64,000 bases of DNA from Hemileia vastatrix (GCA_030280995.1 JASXTE010000015.1:23433501-23497500), one strand, 5' to 3'; positions 12,001 through 21,696 are shown, numbered from the stretch's first letter. The notes: a model not told the origin generated them from the letters alone. Translations and numbers: made by a program.

Positions 12001-13402
12001 ATGCCTCGTCATCCTAGATCTTTTCAAAGGAAACCATCACCCAGTTGTTCTTCAATTCCCACTACTTCCTCTTTCCCCCGCTCAGCTGAGAAATCAAAGA
12101 CCGTTCAATTAAAAAAAGATGAACATCTCATTCTTATCAACTGGCTGAAAACCAAATCTAACTATGATTCTTGTTTTGGTACTGAGTATGCCACTTAAGT
12201 AGGACAGCCCCCCACATCAAAAGTTAATGGCTATCTTCTAATGGCAAATGAATTACGGAATAAGACCAAGGGAAGGATTGATCTTTTGCCTACACAGATG
12301 TCTGAACGATTCAAGCATTACCGAGCAAAATACAAGAAGGCAAAGGCTCTTTCATTTTCCACTGGTTTTGGGTTTACAGACAACAATATAACTAAGGGCA
12401 TAAAATCCATAGACGATAAACTTGAAACTTTATGTCCTTACTTTAAAGAGATGGATGCAATTTTTGGAGAGCAAGCCGATGTTAATCCTGTAAACATGTT
12501 GGATGGTGAAGATCCTATCTCCAAACATGATGTCAAAGCAAATCTTTTCCCATCCTCTTCCTTCACTCAAGCCTCCCCTCTTCTAAATTCTACGAATCTA
12601 GATAGCTTTGCTATTGATCCTATTGGCGATTTAACCCAACCCAATCTAACTCAGGTCTGTTTTTTTTTCTTTTATCTTATCAATACTTTTTTTTATTTAC
12701 TTAGATTTTCTTATTTCTTAAAAGGCTGATGAACAAGCCCAGGACCCACAATCAACTGAGTCTGAAGCTAGTGACAATGATGAGGAGGAAAATATGACCT
12801 TGAAAAAGAAGCGTAGGGCTTCAAGTAGTCTAAATTTCCACTCACAAAGAAGACGAAAAAGTGATACTTCATCACAAACCCCTTTTTCTTCGATGGAACA
12901 GTTTTTAGAGAAACGTGATGCTGGTAAGTGATATCATACCTATTAATACTTTACTCTGCTTTTCTTCTACTTATTGTTAACATTGCTTATCACTCTAGAA
13001 CAAGTGGAAGCTGCTAAAGAGACTCTAAAGTTTGAAAAGCAAAAATATGAGCTCTCTTTAAGGAGGGATGACAGGCTACAAGATTTGGAAGAGAGGAAGT
13101 ACGAGCTCTCTTTACGGAAGGATGATCAGGCCCAAGATTTGGAGGAGAGGAAGTACCAGCTCTCTTTACAGAAGGATGATTGGGCCCAAGATTTGGAGGA
13201 GAAGAAGTTTGAGTTAACTCTAAGTATTGAAAAATCAAAAAAAGAGGAAAAAACAATCAAACATCAAAACCTATTAGAGCAGATCAAATATAAGTTTGAT
13301 CATGAAGAAAATTCCAAAAAGAAAGATTTCTTGATAGAATGTGTTAAAGCTAATAAATCTGATGAGGAAATTGAACGTTTAAAGAAATTGTTGGATGACT
13401 AG
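12001..13402 (+). pseudogene. Harbinger Myb/SANT-like DNA-binding partner gene, 3 exons, one nonsense codon
   Basis: The second protein of PIF/Harbinger elements binds the TIRs and helps bring transposase to the nucleus. Exons are 12001-12654, 12725-12923 and 12999-13402, with GT-AG introns. Residues 35-150 resemble the trihelix/SANT-like module of this family (HLILINWLKTKSNYDS, then MANELRNKT and MSERFKHYRAKYKKAK). A basic KKKRRAS / RRRKS stretch in exon 2 could be a nuclear localisation signal. The C-terminus is a charged coiled coil with an 18-residue tandem repeat. An in-frame TAA at 12196-12198 (codon 66) interrupts an otherwise open frame of 418 codons, perhaps a C-to-T change of CAA. 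It converges with the Tet-like gene and the transposase. Confidence 0.72.
13043..13204 (+). repeat. 54-bp coding tandem repeat, three units, in the Harbinger partner gene
   Basis: Units at 13043-13096, 13097-13150 and 13151-13204, followed by a degenerate partial. Each encodes KYELSLRKDDxAQDLEER-like 18-mers with heptad spacing, which extend the coiled coil in register. Confidence 0.85.
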
Positions 13403-13519
13403 TTTGTTTTATTTCTCTCACACTTCAACTGTTCATATTTATTTGTACATAAAATTTCAAATAATTTCCTTTATTTCATTACTCTCCCACTTTTTTTAAA
13501 TAAAATTTTCATGTCTCCT

Positions 13520-13965
13520 TTGAAAATTTGACAATCCCCCACCCCTGGATTTTTTTGAAGTAAGGGGTGGGTATCACAAAAATTCTTTCATATCATGAAT
13601 CTTGAAAGTCTTATATGAAAATTTGGCTTTACTACCTCCTGCATTTTACTGGTATCCCAAAAATTCTTACATGTCAAGAATTTCACAAGTCTTAAAAGAA
13701 ATTTTGGCAAAACCCCCCATGAATTTTATTGAAGTAAGGGATGGGTATCACCAAAAAATTTTCACCAAAATATTTACAAGTCAAAAAAATTCTATATCTG
13801 TTTTAAAAAATTAGCAATACTCTCCCCTGAATTTTATTGAAGCAAGGGGTGGGTATCACCAAAATTTTTCTAAGTCATCAATTTCACATGTCAGATTTGA
13901 AAATTTGGCAATACCCCCCCCCCTGCATTTTATTGAAGTAAGGGGTGGAAGTCATCTAAATTTAA
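13520..13965. repeat. imperfect tandem repeat of about 90-110 bp, 4-5 units
   Basis: Recurring core TTTATTGAAGTAAGGGGTGG followed by TATCACCAAAA, then a TTTCACATGTC-like spacer and AAATTTGGCAATACCCCC. Units begin near 13527, 13630, 13717, 13826 and 13915. Only the last two units are present in the second Tet cassette (19001-19200), so copy number varies between cassettes. Confidence 0.75.
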
Positions 13966-14248
13966 TATAATTACATAAATTATTAAATAAATATCTAATA
14001 TATATCAATTTCCCTAGTTTATAGTGATGACAATTCCTCAAGCCAAAATGCAGATCAAATCTAGAAACAAAAGTTTGGGACTTTCCACAGGTATAGGCTA
14101 GAGGAACCCCATGAAACAAATAAATTTTATCATGATTACCATTTATACAACACAAGGTCGTGGGCCCATTACTTTAGTTGAGGAAATTGATACATAAAAA
14201 ATATTTATTAAAAATTTACAAAAAAATATAAAATTTTTGATGACAACT

Positions 14249-14877
14249 CTAATCCCCATGCTTATTGGATCTAGATAAAGTTTTTTTAAATCGAATAACT
14301 TTACCTTCTTTCTTTACCTTATTGATTCTTTGTATCAACTTATTAATGATTTGAAATGAGCAACCAAAATGTGTGAAATCTTGACAGGATTCCAAACCAG
14401 GATGAGCTTTGGTCATTTGATGATTATCCTGAGAAGAATTCCAAATAGTTTCGATGATACCATTTCCCAAACCAAAATCAATGATGCACCAGTGGTCTGG
14501 AAAATATAAACCATGTCCTTTGATTTTAGCTGGAGATGGTATTGGGTGGCCAGTTATCGGATTGATATATGAGAATATTCCAAAAGTAAAAAAATTGGCA
14601 TCATTCCTATCGATATGAATCCTATTGTGAAATCCAGAATGAGTGATAATAACATTAGAAAATAAAAAATATTCATGGCTGATATCTTCCCATTTGGAGT
14701 CACACCAATTTGGTATTCCAACTTTGGTTGCAAGTTCATGATTTTATTCAAATGCTTTATTACAGAGCTTTTTGAGTCAAAAAGCAAGAAAAGAGTCAAA
14801 GGAAGGTAGAGTGTGCCATAAGCCAAAATCTTCATCTTTTTGAGCTTTAGTGATATTCTTGACCAACGAATATATGC
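14249..14877 (-). pseudogene. Tet-like 2OG-Fe(II) dioxygenase domain, copy 1 (two stops)
   Basis: Probable last exon of a gene related to the fungal Tet-like 2OG-Fe(II) oxygenases; members of the wider TET/JBP group oxidise methylated bases in DNA. An acceptor site (AG) precedes 14877. Visible in order are KVGIPNWCDSKWEDISHEY, ITHSGFHNRIHIDRND with the iron-binding HxD (HID at 14617-14609), FTFGIFSYINP, GHGLYFPDHWCIIDFG, IWNSSQDNHQ with a candidate distal His, and THFGCSFQI. Stops at 14779-14777 and 14746-14744 interrupt the N-terminal part. The metal site remains. Upstream exons are uncertain. Family assignment rests on motif order, not on a database search. Confidence 0.6.
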
Positions 14878-14944
14878 CTAGATAATAATCATATAAGAGT
14901 TTCAGAATCCTTATCCTCTAAATATGCAATATAAAAATGTGAAA

Positions 14945-15285
14945 TAAGACAAGTGAAATTTGGAAAAAAGGCTCAACTTCAAAGGTCAAAATCTCAGCAA
15001 CCACTGAACCTAATTCAAACCTATTTGTGGGAAATGAAAGATATGCTTTAGTAGAATCTTCAGTTAAAAGACATGTGATTTAAATAAACCTAACCCTAAT
15101 TTGTTACATAAAAAAATGAAATAAAAATTTAAATTGGGAAAAAAAAGGCTCAACTTTAATGGTCAATATCTCAGCAACCACTGAATCAAATTCAAATCTG
15201 TTTGCAGGAAATGAGAGGTAGCCTTCAGGAGAATCTTCAGTAAAAAGAACATTAGATTTGAATAAACTTAACCCTAATTCCGAGT
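14945..15285. repeat. tandem duplication of about 170 bp inside the Tet-like cassette
   Basis: Two adjacent, diverged units (about 14945-15115 and 15116-15285) share AAAAGGCTCAACTT, TCAGCAACCACTGAA and CTTCAGT phrases. The same duplicated pair is present at about 20215-20550 in the second cassette, so the duplication predates the sharing of the cassette. Confidence 0.75.
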
Positions 15286-16095
15286 CTGATTTTCAAAATT
15301 TTACAAAAACTTGAAAAGTGGTAATGAAGATGAGATCAAAAGGAGTTTTATAAGTTCACTGTTATCCAGATAAGAGTCATACATATATTTAAGTATGAAC
15401 TTTTCATAAAAGGAATGAGATATAATATAGGCATGAAAAAAAGAAGATGAGACTTACCTTGATTGAAAAGTAGGAAAAATAGAGTGAGAAAGATTGATGT
15501 TGAAATTGTGGGGAAATTGAATATGGAGTAAGTGAAATGCATAAAGAATGTGCAATGTATGTGTTTCAATGAAATGGAGCCAAAAAAAAGTGAAATAAGG
15601 GAAAGGGGGGATAATGACAATGCCAAGGAGGGATGAAGAGTAGGGTGATGGAGCTAAAAAATAAAGTAAAGAGGGAGAGAAAAAAAAGGTTAATTATACC
15701 ATTGAAATCCAAAATAACCACTTACAAAAAAAATTTAGATAAAAAAAATAAAGTAAACAGAAAAAAACAAAAAAAAATATAATTAGTAATCAAAAAATCA
15801 AAAAAAAAGAATAAAATGACTTACCTGGAGAGATGAGATGACAAAATGAATGAAACCAAATTGTTTGAGGGATGTTGGAGGAGAATAGGAAAAGGATATG
15901 AGGGATGAATGAAAAAAAAATCACTGACAAAATATGCAATTTCAGAAAATATGCAATTTCATGTTGAGCTGGTGAAAGAAAACCAATGAGCCATCCAAAA
16001 AATAGATATTCACTGTAAATTCAAAAAAAATGAATATGCAACAAACCAAAATACAAAACCAAGTGAATAAAGTACACAAAGAGGACATTTAGAAA

Positions 16096-17433
16096 TTATG
16101 AAAACTTAAAAATTAAAAATGAAAAGCGTTGCAAAGTGAAATGTTGGAGAGTAATTGGCATTATAATGGAACGTATGCCAGTTGATTGAATGATTTGTGA
16201 ATCAAGGGAGGGGAGTGCCGGTGGTGGTTCAGGATCCTCTTCTTCATAAAGATCATTCCACTCATCCTTTAAATCAGCAAGAATATTGTGGAGTATTACG
16301 CAAGTCAAGATCCAATGATTTGCAGTTTTGATCTCCAATTTTTTTTGAAATTGGATTCTGAGCTCCCGAAGACTAGAAAATCGTCCTTTTAAAATACCTA
16401 TAGCATGTTCAATTCGTACTCTTGATTGTGCAAGGTGATAATTAAAGGCAGTTTTGGGGTCATTTTCTGAATTTGCACCACGGAAAGCAGGTATAATGTA
16501 CTTTCCACTTGCATATGCTGAGTCTGCAAGGAGGTACTGAGATTCGTCAAAGTATGAGTCAGGGGATTGAGAAATCCTAATTCTTTGGAAGATGGAAGAG
16601 TCATGACATGATCCAGGGCAGCCACTGTGAAAAGCAATAAATTTTTTATTGACATCACATACAAGTTGAACAGGGATAGAGTATCTAGAAAGAAAAATAA
16701 AAGTTAGATTGTAAAAGATGAGAACTTGGAGAAGATTTGGAAGAAACCTTTTTTTGCGATCAAAATAATGGTTGCCATCATGAGCAGGCTTTTGACTCAA
16801 AGGTATAGTTGTGCCATCAACAAATCCTACACAGCCAGGGAAACCTTCAGCTTGCATTACTTGAGAGGATTCAAGTCGCTGTTCTGGAGTTGGCCTAGCA
16901 AGAGTTTGAGACTTGAGGGAAAGGATAGCAATCATACAGCGCTTGGTGTATAATATCACGGTACCATATCCTATGTTAAAGAGATTATCCGAACGTCTTA
17001 CGGCAGCACCATTTCCATTTGAGCCAAAGCGACATAGAGCAACAGAAAGTTGGATGGCAGGATTACGCTGTTTGTTATGAGAATTGTTATGGAAGATAGG
17101 ATGTTCAGAAATGAGTTGATAAATTTTGAAGAAAGAATTGGGAGAAGTTCTAAAAAGTTGGGTGAAGTTTAAATGAGGAATGTTGAGAATGGAGGCCAGA
17201 TCATATTGGGGATCATGATAAAGATTTGGCCCCCTGGTGATGATGTAACACTTATTGGAAAGTAAACACATATAAGCTAAAGCATCTTTCAAATCAGAGT
17301 CAGATTTATAGTAGAGAACTAAAAGTAAAGTGATGGCATTAATAGTGGAGTGAAGTAGCCGTCTAGTAGAGAGGTGTTTCATTGTTGCCGGTGGAAGGGT
17401 TATGTGATGAGGGAAGTGGGAATTCACCGCCAA
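16096..17433 (-). CDS. PIF/Harbinger DDE transposase, apparently intact
   Basis: Nuclease (DDE_Tnp_4 type) that cuts and pastes the element. The frame is open for 445 codons. It probably contains a 63-bp GT-AG intron (16747-16685) that keeps phase and has no stop, giving about 424 residues after splicing. Catalytic acidic residues sit in GFVDGTTIPLSQKP (first D), LLADSAYASGKY (second D) and RIEHAIGILKGRF (E). CDVNKKFIAFHSGCPGSCHD lies between the first two. The N-terminal 150 residues match the family's helical region (LFRTSPNSFFKIYQLI). The C-terminal 30 residues after SLDSQIIQS look degenerate, where the frame runs toward the Tet cassette. No inactivating change was seen, so it may be active, unlike its partner gene. 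Confidence 0.88.
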   Translation of the reverse strand: MAVNSHFPHHITLPPATMKHLSTRRLLHSTINAITLLLVLYYKSDSDLKDALAYMCLLSNKCYIITRGPNLYHDPQYDLASILNIPHLNFTQLFRTSPNSFFKIYQLISEHPIFHNNSHNKQRNPAIQLSVALCRFGSNGNGAAVRRSDNLFNIGYGTVILYTKRCMIAILSLKSQTLARPTPEQRLESSQVMQAEGFPGCVGFVDGTTIPLSQKPAHDGNHYFDRKKRFLPNLLQVLIFYNLTFIFLSRYSIPVQLVCDVNKKFIAFHSGCPGSCHDSSIFQRIRISQSPDSYFDESQYLLADSAYASGKYIIPAFRGANSENDPKTAFNYHLAQSRVRIEHAIGILKGRFSSLRELRIQFQKKLEIKTANHWILTCVILHNILADLKDEWNDLYEEEDPEPPPALPSLDSQIIQSTGIRSIIMPITLQHFTLQRFSFLIFKFS

Positions 17434-17762
17434 ATGTGCAGTTGGGGTGTGTAGATAGAAAAAAAACTTAAGTGTTCGCCACCAAAATTAAGTAGCATAG
17501 AGTGAGGAAAGACTTAAGGATGGCATCAGCAATTATGAGTCATGTGACTTTCTTGCAAATCCATCATGGATGAGATGAGTTTGGTATCAGGAATTAGGAA
17601 TGGAAATTGGGGTATGAGAGGCGGGATAATGCATTATCGTGGATTTCTTATCCACTAGCCCTGGCGCTAGTGTATAAAAATATTCCGCAATTAATAATGT
17701 CTGATCCCGGGAAAAAAAATTACTGATCCCTAATTGCGGATCCCTGAACATTGATACCCCCT

Positions 17763-18066
17763 ATTTTTTGGTTTTGTATTTGACTTTCTCTGGTAATAAA
17801 AGGCCTTTTGATTTGAGTATTTCCTGAGTGAACGCAAGTAAGCCAGACACACTCAGTCTGGCCATTAGAGTCTTTGTTGGAAAATTTTCAAGAGATACTT
17901 GCTCCTTCTCTAGAGCAAAGATTTTAGAAGCTTCTTTTGCTTCATCTAAGGTGGGATAAATTGTGGGCTTCGGTATCATCACTAACATTGAGGAAGTCAA
18001 AGAGTGACAATTTATTTTCTCATGGAAGGGGTAAGCAAGTGTATGTATTGTTGCATACAATATATT
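17763..18066 (-). pseudogene. 5' half of the ORF carried by the GGCAGGTT TIR element
   Basis: Open on the minus strand from the right border of Harbinger 1 to the left border of Harbinger 2. It contains LYATIHTLAYPFHEKIN, PKPTIYPTLDEAKEASKIFA and EILKSKGLLLPEKVKYKTK. The first residues of the longer apparent ORF (18117 downward) come from the Harbinger 2 TIR and do not belong. It was split from its 3' half by Harbinger 1. The function is unknown and no transposase signature is seen. Confidence 0.5.
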
Positions 18067-18360
18067 AGGGGGTGTCAGTTCTGGAAAATCCGCACTTAAA
18101 TTTGACCAAATCCGCACTTAAATAAGTGCGGATTTCCAAAACACACTAGCCCCAATACTGGTGGATTTCAAAATGAAATAAGTCACTTATTTCACTCAAA
18201 TACGCACTTTCTCAACCAAAAGTGCTGATTTCACCATCAAGTCCCATTTCACTGATTTGTCAGCATCATCCCATTCATACGCAGCACTCCACAGCATAAC
18301 ACTTCATAACTCAAAACATCGTACATCATTTACATTTTCATATCATATCATATAAGAGTC

Positions 18361-19000
18361 ATGCCTTCCTCACTTTCAAATCATGATAAATTACATAAAA
18401 CAATGACTTTCATGGCTCTTGAACTGCTCTTGGACTCTGATTACGATTCTGATTCTGATCTAGAAGAAGATTTTGTCTATTTATCAAAAATGGCCATGAA
18501 ATGTTACCTTCTTCCCAGAAAGCCTCAAGTACTTTATACCCCCAAGTACACCATCCAAACACTTCTTAAACTATCTACACCCAGTTTTAGACAGCTGTTC
18601 AGGACTTCTCAGGAATGTTTCCTTAAATTGCTTGAGCTTATTCAGGATCATCCCATATTTCACAATAATTCTCAAAAAGAACAACGACATCCTTCAATTC
18701 AATTGGTCATCACACTATGTCATTTGGGTTCAAATGGTAATGGAGCGGCTTTGAAACTTAAGAAAATGTCTTTGATTTAGGGTATGGTTCAGTTAACACT
18801 TATACCAAATGATGTATCACTGCCATCAACTCCTTGTAATCTCAACTTCTCACCTGGCCAACAAAAGAAGAGTGACTTGAAGCATCTCAGGTTATGCAAG
18901 CAGAGGGCTTCACAGGATGTATTAGTTTTGTTGATGGTACTGCTATTCCTTTGAGCCAGAAACCTGCTCAAGGTGGAAACAATTACTTTCACATTCTTGT
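18361..19000 (+). pseudogene. N-terminal half of Harbinger transposase, subfamily 2
   Basis: Open from ATG 18361 to 18780, then continuing in other frames to about 19000. It aligns along its length with the transposase at 17433-16750: DSDSDLEEDFVYLS, SFRQLFRTSQECFLKLLELI, DHPIFHNNSQKEQRHPSIQL, LCHLGSNGNGA. It then reaches the first catalytic Asp in FVDGTAIPLSQKPAQGG. The coding sequence stops where copy 1 has its intron, and the Tet cassette begins at once. The second Asp and the Glu are therefore lost. Similarity to copy 1 is moderate, much lower than between the two cassettes. Confidence 0.82.
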
Positions 19001-21358
19001 CAAAAATTTTCACCAAAATATTTACAAGTCAAAAAAATTCTATATTTGTTTTAAAAAATTGGCAATACTCTCCCCTGCATTTTATTGAAGCAAGGGGTGG
19101 ATATCACCAAAATTTTTCTAAGTCATCAATTTCACATGTCAGATTTGAAAATTTGGCAATACCCCCCCCCCTGCATTTTATTGAAGTAAGTGGTGGAAGT
19201 CATCTAAATTTAATATAATTACATAAATTATTAAATAAATATCTAATATATATCAACTTCCCTAGTTTAAAGTAATGACAATCCCTCAAGCCAAAATGCA
19301 GATCAAATCTAGAAACAAAAGTTTGGGACTTTCCACAGGTATAGGCTAGAGGAACCCCATGAAACAAATAAATGTTATCATGATTACCTTTTATACAACA
19401 CAAGGTCGTTGGCCCATTACTTTAGTAGAGGAAATTGATACATAAAAAATATTTATTAAAAATTTACAAAAAAATATAAAATTTTCGATGACAACTCTAA
19501 TCCCCATACTTTTGGGATCTAAATAAAGTTTTTTTAAATCAATTAACTTTACCTTCTTTCATTACCTTATTGATTCTTTGAATCAACTTATGACTGATTT
19601 GAAATGAGCAACCAAAATGTGTTAAATCTTGACAGGATTCCAAACCAGGAGGAGCTTTGGTCGTTTGATGATTATCCTTAGAAGAATTCCAAATAGTTAC
19701 AATGATACCATTTCCCAAACCAAAATTAATGATGCACCAGTGGTCTGGAAAATATAAACCATGTCATTTGATTTTAGCTGGAGATGGTATAGGTTGGCCA
19801 GTAATTGGTTTGATATATGAGAATATACCAAAAGTAAGAAAATTGGTGTCATTGGTATTGGTGTGAATTTTATTGTGAAATCCAGAATGAGTGATAATAA
19901 CATTAGAAAATAAAAGATATTCGTGGCTGATATCTTCCCATTTGGAGTCACACCAATTTGGTATTCCAACTTTGGTTGCAAGTTCATGATTTTTTTCAAA
20001 TGCTTTATTACAGTGCTTTTTGAGTCGAAGAGCAAGAAAAGAGTTAAAGGAAGGAAGAGTGTCCCATAAGCAAAAATCTTCATCTTTTTGAGCTTTAGTG
20101 ATATTCTTGAGCAATGAATATATGCCTATATAATTGAAATGCCTAGATAATAATCATATAAGAGTTTCAGAATCCTTATCCTCTAAATATGCAATATAAA
20201 AATGTGAAATAAGACAAGTGAAATTTGGAAAAAAGGCTCAACTTCAAAGGTCAAAATCTCAGCAACCACTGAACCTAATTCAAACCTGTTTGTGGGAAAT
20301 GAAAGATATGCTTTAGTAGAATATTCAGTTAAAGGACATGTGATTTAAATAAACCTAGCCCTAATTTTTTACATAAAAAAATGAAATAAAAATTTAAATT
20401 GCAAAAAAAAAGGCTCAACTTTAACGGTCAATATCTCAGCAACCACTGAATCAAATTCAAATCTGTTTGTAGGAAATGAAAGGTAGCCTTCATGAGAATC
20501 TTCAGTAAAAAGAAAATTAGATTTGAATAAACCCAACCCTGATTCCGAGTCTGATTTTCAAAATTTTACAAAAACTTGAAAAGTGGTAATGAAGATGAGA
20601 TCAAAAGGAGTTTTATAAGTTCACTGTTATCCAGATAAGAGTCATACATATATTTAAGTATGAACTTTTCATAAAAGGAATGAGATATCATATAGGCATG
20701 AAAAAAAGGAGATGAAACTTACCTTGATTGAAAAGTAGGAAAAATAGAGTGAGAAAGATTGATGTTGGAATTGTGGGTAAATTGAATATGGAGTAAGTGA
20801 AATGCATAAAGAATGTGCAATGTATGTGTTTCAATGAGATGGAGCCAAAAAAAAGTGAAATAAGGGAAAGGGGGGATAATGACCATGCCAAGGAGGGATG
20901 AAGAGTAGGGTGATGGAGCTAAAAAAGAAAGTGAAGAGGGAGAGAAAAAAAAGGTTAATTATACCATTGAAATCCAAAATAACCACTTACAAAAAAAATT
21001 TAGATAAAAAAAATAAAGTAAACAGAAAAAAACAAAAAAAATTATAATTAGTAATCAAAAAATCAAAAAAAAAGAATAAAATGACTTACCTGGAGAGATG
21101 AGATGACAAAATGAATGAAACCAAATTGTTTGAGGGATGTTGGAGGAGAATAGGAAAAGGATATGAGGGATGAATGAAAAAAAAATCACTGACAAAATAT
21201 GCGATTTCAGAAAATATGCAATTTCATGTTGAGCTGGTCAAAGAAAACCAATGAGCCATCCAAAAAAAAGATTTTCACTGTAAATTCCAAAAAAAAAATG
21301 AATATGCAACAAACCAAAATACCAACCCAAGTGAATGAAGTACACAAAGAGGACATTT
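19001..21358 (-). repeat. 2.36-kb Tet-like cassette, copy 2 (duplicate of 13752-16090)
   Basis: Duplicate of the block in Harbinger 1, here placed after a truncated transposase that reads in the opposite direction. It carries only two units of the about 100-bp repeat at 19040-19200. The last common bases are GAGGACATTT at 21349-21358. Confidence 0.9.
19497..20125 (-). pseudogene. Tet-like 2OG-Fe(II) dioxygenase domain, copy 2 (metal ligand changed)
   Basis: Same exon as 14249-14877. The open stretch 20114-19764 covers KVGIPNWCDSKWEDISHEY, THSGFHNKIHTNTND and FTFGIFSYIKP. A stop (GGA to TGA) then precedes HGLYFPDHWCIINFG, and a second stop lies near the C-terminus. The HxD metal-binding motif reads HTN here (19865-19857), so the iron-binding Asp is replaced by Asn, which would abolish catalysis. 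The inactivating changes differ from copy 1: its N-terminal part is intact where copy 1 has stops. The two copies therefore decayed independently. Confidence 0.6.
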
Positions 21359-21603
21359 GGAGAGTACAAAATGGTATGGGAAAAAAAGGGATGATGTGGC
21401 CAACATGTGGTTTTGAAAAAAAAATCACGAAAAAAGTGCTGATTTGAGGTCAGAACTGACACCCATTTTTGAAATAAGTGACTTTTTTGCAAAATTTAAG
21501 TGCTGATTTGTAAGTGCTGATTTGGTTTGAAATCCTCACTTAAGTTAAGTTCCGATTTTCCAGAACTGACACCCCCTAATATGTGATTAGTAGTAAGTAC
21601 AAG

Positions 21604-21696
21604 ATTTCATTTGGTGGTGTAAGAGTGCATCAAACAAAAAAATTGTATTGTAGGTTGTATCTGTATCAAAAATAGGTTGTGGACATAGAACCTGCC
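21604..21696 (-). repeat. 93-bp terminal inverted repeat, right
   Basis: Inverted partner of 11134-11226. It ends in CATAGAACCTGCC immediately before the TTTATTTA duplication. Confidence 0.85.

Larger units (their letters stand above)
13752..16090 (-). repeat. 2.34-kb Tet-like cassette, copy 1 (duplicate of 19001-21358)
   Basis: Nearly identical, by eye well above 90%, to 19001-21358 in the other Harbinger, from AAAATTTTCACCAAAATATT to ACACAAAGAGGACATTT. It stops 6 bp short of the transposase stop region on one side and merges with the tandem repeat on the other. No inverted ends or target duplication are evident at its borders. Confidence 0.9.
11650..17762. mobile_element. PIF/Harbinger transposon 1 (two-gene, 6.1 kb) with Tet-like cassette
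   Basis: Inverted ends AGGGGGTATCAATGTT (11650) and AACATTGATACCCCCT (ending 17762) are flanked by ATT on both sides, a 3-bp duplication as expected for PIF/Harbinger. The exact phase is ambiguous by one base. Inside are the two canonical genes: a DNA-binding partner on the plus strand (12001-13402) and the DDE transposase on the minus strand (16096-17433). A 2.3-kb block with a Tet-like dioxygenase pseudogene lies between them. A near-perfect palindrome (arm CCGCAATTAA, centre at 11684) lies just inside the left end, and related CCGCAATTA motifs lie inside the right end. Confidence 0.9.
18067..21577. mobile_element. PIF/Harbinger transposon 2 (different subfamily, internally rearranged) with Tet-like cassette
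   Basis: Inverted ends AGGGGGTGTCAGTTCTGG (18067) and CCAGAACTGACACCCCCT (ending 21577) define a 3.5-kb element. Flanks are TTA on the left and TAA on the right, in keeping with the AT-rich target of this superfamily, but no clean direct repeat is seen. Subterminal CCGCACTTAA and AAGTGCGG motifs repeat just inside the left end. It holds only the 5' half of a transposase (plus strand) joined to the Tet-like cassette (minus strand). The partner gene is absent, so the element is non-autonomous. Confidence 0.82.
11134..21696. mobile_element. TIR DNA transposon with 8-bp TSD, split by two Harbinger insertions
   Basis: The ends are a 93-bp inverted repeat (11134-11226 and 21604-21696) starting GGCAGGTT, with about 11 mismatches by eye, flanked by the 8-bp direct repeat TTTATTTA. 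Removing the two Harbinger elements (11650-17762 and 18067-21577) leaves about 940 bp. That residue contains a spliced, partly open minus-strand frame. An 8-bp TSD fits hAT, P or Zisupton/KDZ-type elements and some MULEs. The long TIR argues against a simple hAT. No recognised transposase is present, so this is probably a non-autonomous derivative whose superfamily I cannot settle. Confidence 0.75.

Noticed and set aside
13014..13256. Repeat-containing minus-strand frame opposite the Harbinger partner gene
   Set aside because: It is the antisense shadow of the 54-bp coding repeat.
15348..15626. Hydrophobic minus-strand frame (and its twin at 20688-20891) as a separate gene
   Set aside because: It lies in the intron-rich upstream part of the Tet-like cassette; no domain or conserved frame between the two copies could be supported.
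13752..16090. The Tet-like cassette as a Helitron or a TIR transposon in its own right
   Set aside because: No TC...CTRR ends with a terminal hairpin, no inverted ends and no target duplication could be found at the shared borders.
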